Assembly: GCF_007993935.1 (NCBI RefSeq)
Contig: NZ_VITY01000006.1
Span: 186,001 to 250,000 of the forward strand
DNA: 64,000 nucleotides
Source of the DNA: Bradyrhizobium macuxiense
GTDB lineage: Bacteria > Pseudomonadota > Alphaproteobacteria > Rhizobiales > Xanthobacteraceae
Direction of reading: 5' to 3'
Shown here: positions 45,453 to 54,088 of the stretch, in pieces
Position numbering within the stretch: the first letter of the stretch is position 1
Layout: every line of letters starts with the position of its first letter
Notes under the pieces: model-generated
Seen by the model: only the letters and a program-made list of their open reading frames with translations
Database searches by the model: none
What the model was told of the DNA's origin: nothing
Position numbers and translations under genes: made by a program

Positions 45453-48400
45453 TTATTCGGCCGCCTCAGCAAGTGGAAATGCGAGTTGTCCTTTTCCCGC
45501 ATGCTGCGGCGCAGTATCGGTCTGCTCGGGGCCGCTCTCCTCGAGGGTCTTGCGGAACCAGAGGGCGTAAAGGCCCGGCAGATACAGCAAGGTCAGGAAG
45601 GTCGCAACAAACAAACCGCCCATGATGGTGATCGCCATCGGGCCCCAGAACGCCGAGCGCGACAGCGGGATCATGGCGAGGATCGCGGCGAGCGCGGTCA
45701 GCACCACCGGCCGGGCGCGCCGGACGGTGGCCTCGACGATCGCCTCCCGGCGGGTCAGGCCGGACGCCACGTCGCTCTCGATCTGATCGACCAGGATGAC
45801 CGTGTTGCGCATGATCATGCCGGCGAGCGCGATCAGGCCGAGCAGCGCCACGAAGCCGAACGGCTGGTTGGCGACGTTGAGCCCCAGCGAGGCGCCGACG
45901 ATGCCGAGCGGCGCGGTCAGGAACACCAAGGTCAGGCGCGAGAAGCTCTGCAGCTGGATCATCAGGAGCGTCAGCATCACCATCACCATCACGGGGAAGA
46001 GGATGAAGATCGACGCATTGCCCTTGGCGGATTCCTCGAACGCGCCGCCCGGCTCGATCCGGTAGGCCGGCTCGAGATGGGCTTGGATATCCTTCAGCTT
46101 CGGCGAGATCTGGTTGGTGACGTCGGGCGCCTGCACGCCGTCGACGACATCCGAGCGCACCGTGATCGCCATGTCGCGGTTGCGCCGCCACAGGATCGGT
46201 TCCTCATGCGCATACTCGATCTTGGCAATTTGCTGCAGCGGGACCGCCACACCATTGCGTGACGTGATGGTGAGGTCGCCGACCCGGCCGAGATCGAGCC
46301 GTTCGGACTGGACCGCACGGGCGACCACGCCGACCTTCTCGATGCCGTCGCGGATCGTGGTGACCGGCGCGCCCGAGATCAGCATCGCCAGCGCCTGCGA
46401 GACGTCCTGCGGGGTCAGGCCGAGCGCGCGCGCCCGGTCCTGGTCGACGGCAAGCTTCAGATAGGGCGACTGCTCGTTCCAGTCGAGCTGGACGTCCTTG
46501 ACGTTCTTGTTCTGGCGCATGATGTCGCGCACCTGGTAGGCGATGTCGCGCACCTTGTTGGCGTCCGGCCCGATCACGCGGAACTGGACCGGGAAGCCGA
46601 CCGGCGGACCGAAGTTGAAGCGATCGACCCGGACCCGTGCCTCGTTCAGCGCGCCGTCGGCGGCGGCCTGCTCGATCTTCGCCTTGACGCGCTCGCGCGC
46701 CTCGACGTTCTTGGCGAGGATCACGATCTCGGCGAACGCCTCGTTCGGCAGCTGCGGGTTGAGGCCGAGCCAGAAGCGCGGCGAGCCCTGGCCGACATAG
46801 GCGGTGTAGGTCGCAATGTCCTGGTCGCCCTTCAGCAGCCCTTCGGCCTGCTTCACCGCCTTCTCGGTGACGTTGAAGGCCGTGCCCTCGGGCAGGCGGA
46901 GCTGCAGGAACAGCTCGGGCCGCTCCGACAGCGGGAAGAACTGCTGCTGGACGTGACCGAAGCCCACGATCGCGGCAACGAACACACCGACGGTCGCCGC
47001 CACCACCTTGATGCGGTGATCGACGCACCACTGCACGACGCTGCGCAGGCCACGATACATCCGCGTCTCGTAGATCGCGTGCGGATCGTGGTTTTGGTGC
47101 ACCTTGATGTTCGGCAGCAGCTTGACGCCGATATAGGGCGTAAAGATCACCGCAACGAACCAGGAGGCGACCAGCGCGATCGCCACGATCCAGAAAATGC
47201 CGCCGGCATATTCGCCGACCGCCGAATTGGCAAAGCCGATGGGGAGGAAGCCAGCGGCCGTGACCAGCGTCCCCGTGAGCATCGGAAACGCAGTAGATTC
47301 CCAGGCAAAGGACGCCGCCTTCATGCGGTCCCAGCCCTGTTCCATTTTCACCACCATCATCTCGACCGCGATGATGGCGTCGTCGACCAGCAGGCCGAGC
47401 GCGATGATCAGCGCGCCGAGCGTGATGCGGTGCAGGTCGAGCGACATCGCGTTCATCACGATGAAGACGATGCCGAGCACCAGCGGCACCGACAGCGCCA
47501 CCACGATGCCGGTGCGCCAGCCGAGCGCGACAAAGGAGACGAACAGCACGATCGCGAGCGCCTCGACGAAGGAGTGCACGAACTCGCCGACGGCGTGCTC
47601 GACCACCTTGGGCTGGTCGGCGATCTGCTGGACGTCGATGCCCTGCGGCACCGCCTTCATGAACTCGGCGGTCGCCTGCTGCACTTCCTTGCCGAGCTCG
47701 AGGATGTTGGCGCCCTTGGCGGTGACGACGCCGATGCCGAGCGCGGGCTTGCCTTCCTGACGGACCTTGAAGCTCGGCGGATCGACATAGCCGTGGCTGA
47801 CGGTTGCGATATCGCCGAGCCGGAACACGCGGCCGTTGCTCTCGACCGGCGTTTCGGCAACCGCCTTGACGCCGTCAAGCGCGCCGGTGACGCGCAGCGG
47901 CACGCGCTGCGACGAGGTCTCGACCGTGCCGGCCGGCGTGACGTTGTTCTGCTTGGCGAGCGAGTCGAACAGCGCCTGCGGCGTGATGCCGAGGGTCGCG
48001 AGCTTGGCGTGCGAGAACTCGACGAAGATGCGTTCGTCCTGGGTGCCATAGAGGTCGATCTTGGTGACACCCGGCACCTTCAGCAGGCGCTGGCGGAAGC
48101 CTTCGGCGACCTTCTTGAGCTGCGCGTAATTGGCGCCGTCGCCGGTCATCATATAGAGGATCGAATCGACGTCGGAGAATTCGTCGTTCACGACAGGACC
48201 GAGGATGCCGGAGGGCAGCTCGCCCTGCACGTCGACCAGCTTCTTGCGCAGCAGGTAGAAGAGATAGGGCACGTCCTTCGGCGAGGTCGAATCCTTGAAG
48301 GAGACCTGCATCGCCGTGAAGCCCGGCTTGGAATAGGTCTGCACCTTGTCGAAGAACGGCAGCTCCTGCAGCTTCTTCTCGATCGGATCGGCGACCTGCA

Positions 48401-48590
48401 TCTGCATTTCCTGCGAGGTCGCGCCCGGCCACATTACCGAGACGTTCACCACCTTGACGGTGAAGAACGGATCCTCGGCACGGCCGAGCTTCTCATAGGA
48501 GAAGAAGCCGGCGGCGCCGAGGATGATCATCAGGAACAGCACCAGCGTCGGATGGCTGACCGCCCAGGCCGAAAGGTTGAAGCGCTTCAT
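45453..48590 (-). CDS. RND-family efflux pump, inner-membrane subunit
   Basis: This 1045-residue protein is a complete RND transporter with twelve transmembrane helices and two large periplasmic loops. Motifs include VSVMWPGATSQEMQMQVADP after TM1, the TM4 region LGALIIALGLLVDDAIIAVE with paired Asp residues for proton relay, and the C-terminal PLGIVGASLGLN and MIMRNTVILVDQI. It exports drugs, solvents or similar compounds using proton influx. The ATG at 48590 was chosen over 48608 because CTGGAGAGTTCG precedes it. It pairs with the lipoprotein adaptor gene upstream; no outer-membrane factor gene is present. Confidence 0.93.
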   Translation of the reverse strand: MKRFNLSAWAVSHPTLVLFLMIILGAAGFFSYEKLGRAEDPFFTVKVVNVSVMWPGATSQEMQMQVADPIEKKLQELPFFDKVQTYSKPGFTAMQVSFKDSTSPKDVPYLFYLLRKKLVDVQGELPSGILGPVVNDEFSDVDSILYMMTGDGANYAQLKKVAEGFRQRLLKVPGVTKIDLYGTQDERIFVEFSHAKLATLGITPQALFDSLAKQNNVTPAGTVETSSQRVPLRVTGALDGVKAVAETPVESNGRVFRLGDIATVSHGYVDPPSFKVRQEGKPALGIGVVTAKGANILELGKEVQQATAEFMKAVPQGIDVQQIADQPKVVEHAVGEFVHSFVEALAIVLFVSFVALGWRTGIVVALSVPLVLGIVFIVMNAMSLDLHRITLGALIIALGLLVDDAIIAVEMMVVKMEQGWDRMKAASFAWESTAFPMLTGTLVTAAGFLPIGFANSAVGEYAGGIFWIVAIALVASWFVAVIFTPYIGVKLLPNIKVHQNHDPHAIYETRMYRGLRSVVQWCVDHRIKVVAATVGVFVAAIVGFGHVQQQFFPLSERPELFLQLRLPEGTAFNVTEKAVKQAEGLLKGDQDIATYTAYVGQGSPRFWLGLNPQLPNEAFAEIVILAKNVEARERVKAKIEQAAADGALNEARVRVDRFNFGPPVGFPVQFRVIGPDANKVRDIAYQVRDIMRQNKNVKDVQLDWNEQSPYLKLAVDQDRARALGLTPQDVSQALAMLISGAPVTTIRDGIEKVGVVARAVQSERLDLGRVGDLTITSRNGVAVPLQQIAKIEYAHEEPILWRRNRDMAITVRSDVVDGVQAPDVTNQISPKLKDIQAHLEPAYRIEPGGAFEESAKGNASIFILFPVMVMVMLTLLMIQLQSFSRLTLVFLTAPLGIVGASLGLNVANQPFGFVALLGLIALAGMIMRNTVILVDQIESDVASGLTRREAIVEATVRRARPVVLTALAAILAMIPLSRSAFWGPMAITIMGGLFVATFLTLLYLPGLYALWFRKTLEESGPEQTDTAPQHAGKGQLAFPLAEAAE

Positions 48591-48625
48591 CGAACTCTCC
48601 AGGTCCAAATCGTCTCGACTTCAAT

Positions 48626-48710
48626 CGTCATTGCGAGCGAAGCGAAGCAATCCATTTCTTCAGCACGCGGCGACGTGGATTGCTTCGTCGCTTCGCTCCT
48701 CGCAATGACG
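48626..48710. repeat. Palindrome, family B copy 2, inside the efflux operon
   Basis: cgtcattgcgagcgaagcga ... gcttcgctcctcgcaatgacg, in the 125-base gap between the adaptor and pump genes. Confidence 0.85.
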
Positions 48711-48715
48711 CGGGA

Positions 48716-49822
48716 CTAGAACGACAGCGACGACACGACCCGCACCTTCTGGCTCGGATCGAGTTTCTGCACGCCGAGGGCGACCACCTTGGCGCCGTCG
48801 TCGACGCCGCCGGAGATGACGACATTGTTGCTCTCATAGGCCTTCACCTTGACCGGCTTCAGCGCGATGTCGCCCTTGTCGTCGACGATGTAGAGCGAGG
48901 GATCGCCGCCCTGGCTGTACAGCGCCGACAGCGGCAGCTTCGCCACCCGCTCGCTCGCCTTGTCGGCCAGGGTCAGCGTCGCGGTCATGCCGAGCGAGAC
49001 CGCCTCGTCGGCGTCCGGCAGCGAGAATTTTGCGAGATAGGTGCGGGTGGCGGGATCGGCCTGCGGCGCGACCTCGCGCAGCTTCGCGGCATAGGTCTTC
49101 TTGGCGTCCGACCATAGCGTCACCGTGGCAACGCCCGACCTGGCACGAGCAAGAAGCGTCTCTGGGATCGCGACGACAGCTTCCTTCTCGCCAAGTCGGG
49201 CGACGCGGATCGAAGCCTGGCCCGCGGCAACCACCTGGCCGGGCTCGATCATGGTCGCTGTGACGACACCCCGGGTGTCGGCCACCAGCGTTGCATAAGA
49301 GAGGGAGTTCTTGGTCAGCTCGACCGAGCGCTCGGCGCGGTTCAGCCGCGCCCGCGCCTCGTCGCCGGCCGCCTTGGCGGAATCGAGCGCCGCATCGGTG
49401 GTCCAGCCCTTGGCCTTCAGGTCCTTGGCGCGCTGCTCGGCGGCGGCGGCCTGCGCCAGCACGCCGGTGGCGGCCTGGAATTCGGCCTCGGCCTGCTCGG
49501 CCTGCAGCTTCAGGTCGACCTCGTCGAGGGTGGCCAAGGGCTGGTCGACGTCGACTGTCTGTCCGACCTCGACCAGCCGCTTGGCCACCTTGCCGGCAAC
49601 CCGAAAGCCCATATCGGCTTCGATACGGGGCTTGATGGTGCCGACAAAGCTGCGCTCAGGGGTTTCAGCTTCGTAGTGGACGGTCGCCACCAGAACGGGG
49701 CGTCCCGGCTCGGCGGTTTCGGCCGCCTTTTCATTGCAGCCGGTCAGCGCGAACACCGCAAAAGCAAGCGATGCTCCCGTCAAGAGCCTGTAATAGCTCG
49801 AGAAAATGGAACGGCCGAACAT
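48716..49822 (-). CDS. RND efflux adaptor lipoprotein
   Basis: The 368-residue protein has a lipobox (VFALTGCNEK) and the membrane-fusion fold: barrel-sandwich strands (VGTIKPRIEADMGFRVAGKV), a helical hairpin (DLKLQAEQAEAEFQAATGVL...) and a C-terminal beta region. It links the RND pump to an outer-membrane channel. It is the first gene of the operon; its ATG at 49822 has GGAGAATTCAG upstream. Its promoter region contains a candidate TetR operator. Confidence 0.92.
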   Translation of the reverse strand: MFGRSIFSSYYRLLTGASLAFAVFALTGCNEKAAETAEPGRPVLVATVHYEAETPERSFVGTIKPRIEADMGFRVAGKVAKRLVEVGQTVDVDQPLATLDEVDLKLQAEQAEAEFQAATGVLAQAAAAEQRAKDLKAKGWTTDAALDSAKAAGDEARARLNRAERSVELTKNSLSYATLVADTRGVVTATMIEPGQVVAAGQASIRVARLGEKEAVVAIPETLLARARSGVATVTLWSDAKKTYAAKLREVAPQADPATRTYLAKFSLPDADEAVSLGMTATLTLADKASERVAKLPLSALYSQGGDPSLYIVDDKGDIALKPVKVKAYESNNVVISGGVDDGAKVVALGVQKLDPSQKVRVVSSLSF

Positions 49823-49862
49823 CTGAATTCTCCATCGGGCTGATGACTGATGAAGAGTATCG

Positions 49863-49879
49863 ATTTATCACTGATGAAT
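49863..49879 (-). promoter_or_regulatory. Candidate TetR operator of the efflux operon
   Basis: ATTTATCA-C-TGATGAAT is a 17-base pseudopalindrome with 7 of 8 arm positions matching, 41 bases upstream of the adaptor start codon. TetR-family regulators commonly bind such short palindromes near the promoter of the operon they control. Confidence 0.5.
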
Positions 49880-50201
49880 GTCAATAATCGTCAGCAGTAA
49901 CCTATTCGTGAGGAGCGCCGTGAACAGCGCGGCATTTCCGGGTGTAGAGCCTTGGAAGTCGAGACTTGGAAAAGACTTGGAAGATGGCCAGCCCGGATGA
50001 ACCGAAGCGAAACCCGGGACTGTGCATGGGGTTGTTTTCGATTTTTCGAGCCCGGCGGCTGGATCACGCAACCACCGTCCCATGGGCCCGGCATGTCCGC
50101 GCCAGAAATCGTAGGATGGGTGGAGCGCACTGATACCCATCAATCCCGCCGCGGACACCGAACGATGGGTATCGCTTCGCTCCACCCATCCTACGCAGGA
50201 T
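49880..50201. other. Intergenic region with half and full palindromes
   Basis: No gene is seen. It holds half of a family A-like repeat (agcccggatgaaccgaagcg at ~49990) and the palindrome at 50111-50194. Confidence 0.55.
50111..50194. repeat. Intergenic palindrome, family A-like variant
   Basis: gtaggatgggtggagcgcac ... gcttcgctccacccatcctac. It has the same architecture and length as family A but different arm sequence. Confidence 0.75.
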
Positions 50202-51527
50202 CTACTTCGCGTCGGCGAACTCGGTCTTGGTCTCGTGGCTGCCGAGGAAAACCAAGAGGCCGGCCGCGAGCGGCAGCAGCGAAAGTACCAATAGACCGGT
50301 CGAGGTGCTGCCGGTCGCCTCCTTCACCCAGCCGATCAGATAGGGTCCGCCGAAACCGGCGAGGTTGCCGATCGAGTTGATCAGCGCGATCGCGCCGGCG
50401 GCCGCGGTGCCGGACAGCCAGGCAGTCGGCAGCGTCCAAAACACCGCGAAGGTGCAGAACACCCCGATCGCGGCGACCGTCAGCACGACCATCGTCATGG
50501 TCGGATCGGTGATGTAGCTGGAGACGGCGAGCGCCAGCGCCGTGAGCAAGAGCGGCGCGCCGACATGAAACACGCGCTCCCGCGTCGCATCCGAACGACG
50601 CGCCCACAGGATCATCGCGACGGTGCCGAACGCATAGGGGATCGCGGTGACGAAGCCGGTCTGCGCGTTGGTCAGGCCGAACGCCTTGACGATCTGCGGC
50701 AGCCAGAACTGCATGCCGTAGAGCGAGGCGACGAAGCCGAAATAGATCGCGCTGAGCGCCAGCACCTTCGGCGAGGACAGCGCCTCGAACAGCGTGAAGT
50801 GCTTCGCCGCCTGCTTGGCCGCGACCTCGGCGTCGAGCTTCGCCTTCAGCCACGTCTTCTGCTCCGCCGAGAGCCAGTCGGCCTTCTCGGGCCGGTCGGT
50901 CAGATAGAACCAGGTGACGATGCCGAGCAGCACCGAGGGGATGCCCTCGATGACGAACAGCCACTGCCAGCCCTTCAGCCCCATCACGCCGTCGAGGCCG
51001 AGCAGCAGGCCAGAGATCGGCGCGCCGATCGCGGTCGAAACCGGGACGGCGATCGCGAAGGCGGCGAGAAAGCGCGCGCGATACTCGGCCGGATACCAAT
51101 AGGTCAGATAGAGGATGATGCCGGGGAAGAAGCCGGCCTCGGCCACGCCGAGGAAGAAGCGTAGCGCGTAGAAGCTGTGCTCGTCATAGACCGCCGCCAT
51201 CAACGCCGAGAGGATGCCCCAGCTCACCATGATGCGGGCGATCCACTTGCTGGCGCCGAACCGCTCCAGCGCCAGATTGCTCGGCACCTCGAAGACGAAA
51301 TATCCGATGAAGAAGATGCCGGCGCCGAAGGAGAATACCAAGGGCGAGAACTTCAGCTCGGCATTCATGGTGAGCGCCGCGAAGCTGAGATTGACGCGGT
51401 CGAGATAGGAGAAGAAGTAAGCCAGGATCAGGAACGGGATCAGCCGCCAGGAGATCGCGCGGATCGTGGACGTCTCGATCTCGCTGCGGGCGCCGCGATC
51501 GGGCGCGACGGTTGCGGTCTGGCTCAT
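50202..51527 (-). CDS. MFS transporter of the anion:cation symporter type
   Basis: The 441-residue protein has twelve transmembrane helices and typical MFS/ACS elements: FFSYLDRVNLSFAAL in TM1, GVAEAGFFPGIILYLTYWYP in TM4, and a second-half pattern LINSIGNLAGFGGPYLIGW. ACS-family members take up organic anions such as aromatic acids, sugar acids or allantoate; the substrate here is unknown. The promoter faces the family B palindrome at 51628. It appears monocistronic. Confidence 0.88.
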   Translation of the reverse strand: MSQTATVAPDRGARSEIETSTIRAISWRLIPFLILAYFFSYLDRVNLSFAALTMNAELKFSPLVFSFGAGIFFIGYFVFEVPSNLALERFGASKWIARIMVSWGILSALMAAVYDEHSFYALRFFLGVAEAGFFPGIILYLTYWYPAEYRARFLAAFAIAVPVSTAIGAPISGLLLGLDGVMGLKGWQWLFVIEGIPSVLLGIVTWFYLTDRPEKADWLSAEQKTWLKAKLDAEVAAKQAAKHFTLFEALSSPKVLALSAIYFGFVASLYGMQFWLPQIVKAFGLTNAQTGFVTAIPYAFGTVAMILWARRSDATRERVFHVGAPLLLTALALAVSSYITDPTMTMVVLTVAAIGVFCTFAVFWTLPTAWLSGTAAAGAIALINSIGNLAGFGGPYLIGWVKEATGSTSTGLLVLSLLPLAAGLLVFLGSHETKTEFADAK

Positions 51528-51627
51528 CTGTTTCCCCCAGGCTGTTGCTTGCGTCCAGGATTATTGGCTGACCCCGGATTGAGCAATGGCAAATACTATT
51601 AGCTCACAGCCCAGATGGGAAACCATC

Positions 51628-51713
51628 CGTCATTGCGAGCGAAGCGAAGCAATCCATCGATCCGCATACGCGGACGGATGGATTGCTTCGTCGCTCCGCT
51701 CCTCGCAATGACG
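51628..51713. repeat. Intergenic palindrome, family B copy 3
   Basis: cgtcattgcgagcgaagcga ... gctccgctcctcgcaatgacg, between the ycaQ-like and MFS genes. Confidence 0.85.
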
Positions 51714-51730
51714 AGCGGAGAGAATGTGCC

Positions 51731-52894
51731 CTACTCCGCCAACTGGAATCGCGCGAAGCGGTCGAGCTCCTCCTCTATGCGGCGCTTCAGCTCCTTGCGC
51801 CCCGCCTGCTTCTTGCCGTTGCCGACCCAGCTCCATTTCTGCATCAGCAGCTTCTTGTTCTGCCGATCGGTCTTGAGGTCGAGGGCGGCGACGATGTCGT
51901 CGCCGACCAGCACCGGCAGCGCGAAATAGCCGAACAGGCGCTTCTCCTTCGGCACATAGGCCTCGAAGCGGTGGCCGTAGTCGAAGAACAGCTCGGTGCG
52001 CTTGCGCTGGATGATCAGGGGATCAAACGGCGAGAGGATGTGAACCAAGGCCGGATCACCCTCGCCGGTCGCTTCCAGCACCTCGGGTCGCGCCCAATGC
52101 TCCTGCTTGCCGGCGCCGTCGAGCGCGATCCGCACCAGCTCCTTGCGGCGAACCCTCGCCTCGATCAGGCTGCGCACCACCTTTTTGCTCGGCGCGTCCA
52201 GATGGCAGATCGAGTCCAGGCTGACGATGCCCTGCGAGCGCAGCGCGCGGTCGAGCAGGTAGGCCGTCCGGGCCGCAGCCGGCGCGGGCTTCGGCGGCTT
52301 GTCCCAGCCGAAATGCCTGCCCATCAGCTCGTAGGTCTTCAGCATGCCGGCGCGTTCGCTGATCGTGACCACGCCGCCATAGAAGGCGAGCTGCAGCGCA
52401 CGCTTGGAGGGTTTCCGGCTCTGCCAGAGATGCTCCTTCTCGGTCAGCACGTCGTCTTCGATGTCGCGGATGGTGAGCGGACCCTCGCGCAGCAGCCGCA
52501 TGATCTTGCGCGTATCCGCAGGGGTCACCGACGAATACCATTTGTGGCCATCGCGCTTATGCGCCTTCATGAGCGGCAGGAAGATGCCGATGTCCTTGGA
52601 CGGAATGTAGGACAGCGCGTGCGTCCAATATTCGAACACGCTCTTGTCCTGGCTCTGCGCCTGCTTGAGGTCGGCGCGGCGGTAGTCCGGAATCCTGCTG
52701 AACAGGATATGGTGATGGCAGCGCTCGATCACGTTGATGGTGTCGATCTGCACATAGCCGAGATGGTCGACGGCGGCCGCCACCGCTGACGCACCCTCCC
52801 CGAACGGCGCCGTTGTATCGAGCCGCTGCGCGCGCAGCCAGATGTGGCGGGCAGCAGCATTGTTCAGGGATAAGGGTTCGGCGGCGCGGGGCAT
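51731..52894 (-). CDS. ycaQ: YcaQ-type winged-helix protein, probable DNA crosslink glycosylase
   Basis: The 387-residue protein matches the YcaQ/AlkZ family: YVQIDTINVIERCHHHILFS, containing the Q-x-D catalytic motif, and a C-terminal winged-helix region. YcaQ unhooks interstrand DNA crosslinks by excising alkylated bases. No signal peptide or membrane segment is present. It is adjacent to the MFS gene, but there is no evidence of a functional link. Confidence 0.87.
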   Translation of the reverse strand: MPRAAEPLSLNNAAARHIWLRAQRLDTTAPFGEGASAVAAAVDHLGYVQIDTINVIERCHHHILFSRIPDYRRADLKQAQSQDKSVFEYWTHALSYIPSKDIGIFLPLMKAHKRDGHKWYSSVTPADTRKIMRLLREGPLTIRDIEDDVLTEKEHLWQSRKPSKRALQLAFYGGVVTISERAGMLKTYELMGRHFGWDKPPKPAPAAARTAYLLDRALRSQGIVSLDSICHLDAPSKKVVRSLIEARVRRKELVRIALDGAGKQEHWARPEVLEATGEGDPALVHILSPFDPLIIQRKRTELFFDYGHRFEAYVPKEKRLFGYFALPVLVGDDIVAALDLKTDRQNKKLLMQKWSWVGNGKKQAGRKELKRRIEEELDRFARFQLAE

Positions 52895-52999
52895 TGCCCA
52901 GGCAATGTAGTGAGATTCGCGCCGCTGTGGAGAGCGGCGCGAGCGAAATCAGCCGTGCATGATCATCGCCCCTGGACGTTGGGCGGCGCTTCGGGCCGC

Positions 53000-53242
53000 C
53001 TACTGCGATCCAACGGCCCGCCGCAACCACGGAACGTCCGCCATCGCCGCCGCGAGCGCGGCGCTTTCCTCATGGAAGACCCGGGACGAATGACCGCCGA
53101 CCGGAAACCAGCCGCGGCCATCTTCCACGTCCCGCCGATACTCCTCGAAGCCAACAGTCCGATCCGGCCGAACGAAGATATCGATGCAGCGCGAGGCACC
53201 CTCGTCATTGATCGAGCGAAGGACGCGATTGACGTGGGCCAT
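53000..53242 (-). CDS. Conserved hypothetical protein, 80 residues
   Basis: The protein from the ATG at 53242 begins MAHVNRVLRSINDEGASRCI and continues through VGFEEYRRDVEDGRGWFPVG. It is a small soluble alpha/beta protein that I cannot assign to a family. A GGAGGACATC ribosome site precedes the ATG, which supports it. Other open frames over this interval look like shadows. Confidence 0.6.
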   Translation of the reverse strand: MAHVNRVLRSINDEGASRCIDIFVRPDRTVGFEEYRRDVEDGRGWFPVGGHSSRVFHEESAALAAAMADVPWLRRAVGSQ

Positions 53243-53293
53243 GATGTCCTCCTCTCCGCCACGCGCCCCTGCCGAGGGCCGGCCTATCCGACC

Positions 53294-53307
53294 GTGACCT
53301 AGATCAC
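53294..53307 (+). promoter_or_regulatory. CRP/FNR-like half-site pair upstream of the OmpA-like gene
   Basis: GTGACCTAGATCAC has the GTGA-N6-TCAC arrangement of CRP/FNR-family sites, 87 bases before the start codon. The spacing suits activation, but no other evidence is seen. Confidence 0.4.
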
Positions 53308-53393
53308 ATTCCCGGCTTTGAACCCGTCCTAGGTTCCCAGCATCAAAACGATAGCAGCCGGATTGGCTGGCCGGACATTTAAGGACCAAAACC

Positions 53394-54026
53394 ATGACCC
53401 GCTCTCATTCCTTGTCTTTTTTGACAATCGGCGCTGCGCTGTCGATGACGGCGGGCGTCGCACTGGCCGGCAGCGACACCGTTCCAGCCGCCCAGATCCT
53501 CAATGCGCTGAAGCCGAAGTCGGCCACCCGCAGCCTCTCCGCCGGCACGCAGGTCGACCCGGCCGCTTCGGCCAAGGAGGCAAGCTTCCTCAACAGCGTG
53601 CGCAACCGGCAGACCCGCTCGCTGTCATTGGGCGGACGCCAGGAGATCGCCGACATCGCCGCCAACAAGCCGAAGATCGATCTGGAGATTCACTTCGACT
53701 ACAACTCGGCGGAGATCGCCAAGGGCTCGGCCCAGGCGGTGCAGGAGCTCGGCAAGGCGCTGTCGGATGCCAGCATGAAGGGCTCGACCTTCATCCTCGC
53801 CGGCCACACCGATGCGATCGGCAGCGAGGCCTATAACCAGGACCTCTCGGAGCGCCGCGCTGACACCATCAAGACCTATCTGGTCGAGCATTACGGCCTG
53901 AACGGCTCCGATCTCGTGACCGTCGGCTATGGCAAGACCCGGCCGAAGGACCCGAACGCACCGATGGACCCGACCAATCGCCGCGTGCAGGTCGTCAACA
54001 TGGATACCAAGACGGCGCAGCAGTAA
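53394..54026 (+). CDS. OmpA-family protein
   Basis: The 210-residue protein has a signal peptide (SFLTIGAALSMTAGVALAG), a ~70-residue linker rich in Ala and Lys, and a C-terminal OmpA/MotB domain (LEIHFDYNSAEIAKGSAQAV, LAGHTDAIGSEAYNQDLSER, GYGKTRPKDP) that binds peptidoglycan. It lacks a beta-barrel, so it is a periplasmic peptidoglycan-binding protein, or a lipoprotein-free relative. AAGGACC precedes the ATG. A hairpin at 54041 follows the stop. Confidence 0.88.
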   Translation: MTRSHSLSFLTIGAALSMTAGVALAGSDTVPAAQILNALKPKSATRSLSAGTQVDPAASAKEASFLNSVRNRQTRSLSLGGRQEIADIAANKPKIDLEIHFDYNSAEIAKGSAQAVQELGKALSDASMKGSTFILAGHTDAIGSEAYNQDLSERRADTIKTYLVEHYGLNGSDLVTVGYGKTRPKDPNAPMDPTNRRVQVVNMDTKTAQQ

Positions 54027-54040
54027 TCTCCCGAACGTCC

Positions 54041-54071
54041 GATCCGCCTGTCAGACCCCGGCAGGCGGATC
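54041..54071 (+). terminator. Hairpin between convergent genes
   Basis: gatccgcctg (54041-54050) pairs with caggcggatc (54062-54071) across an 11-base loop. A short T-rich stretch follows (acttgtttc). It may terminate the OmpA-like gene and, on the other strand, the PMT gene. Confidence 0.6.
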
Positions 54072-54088
54072 ACTTGTTTCGGAGGGAT

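Noticed and set aside
46953-48719. A plus-strand open frame of about 590 codons opposite the RND pump
   Set aside because: It is an antisense shadow of a complete RND transporter gene; the translation is rich in Asp, His and Arg and shows no structure.
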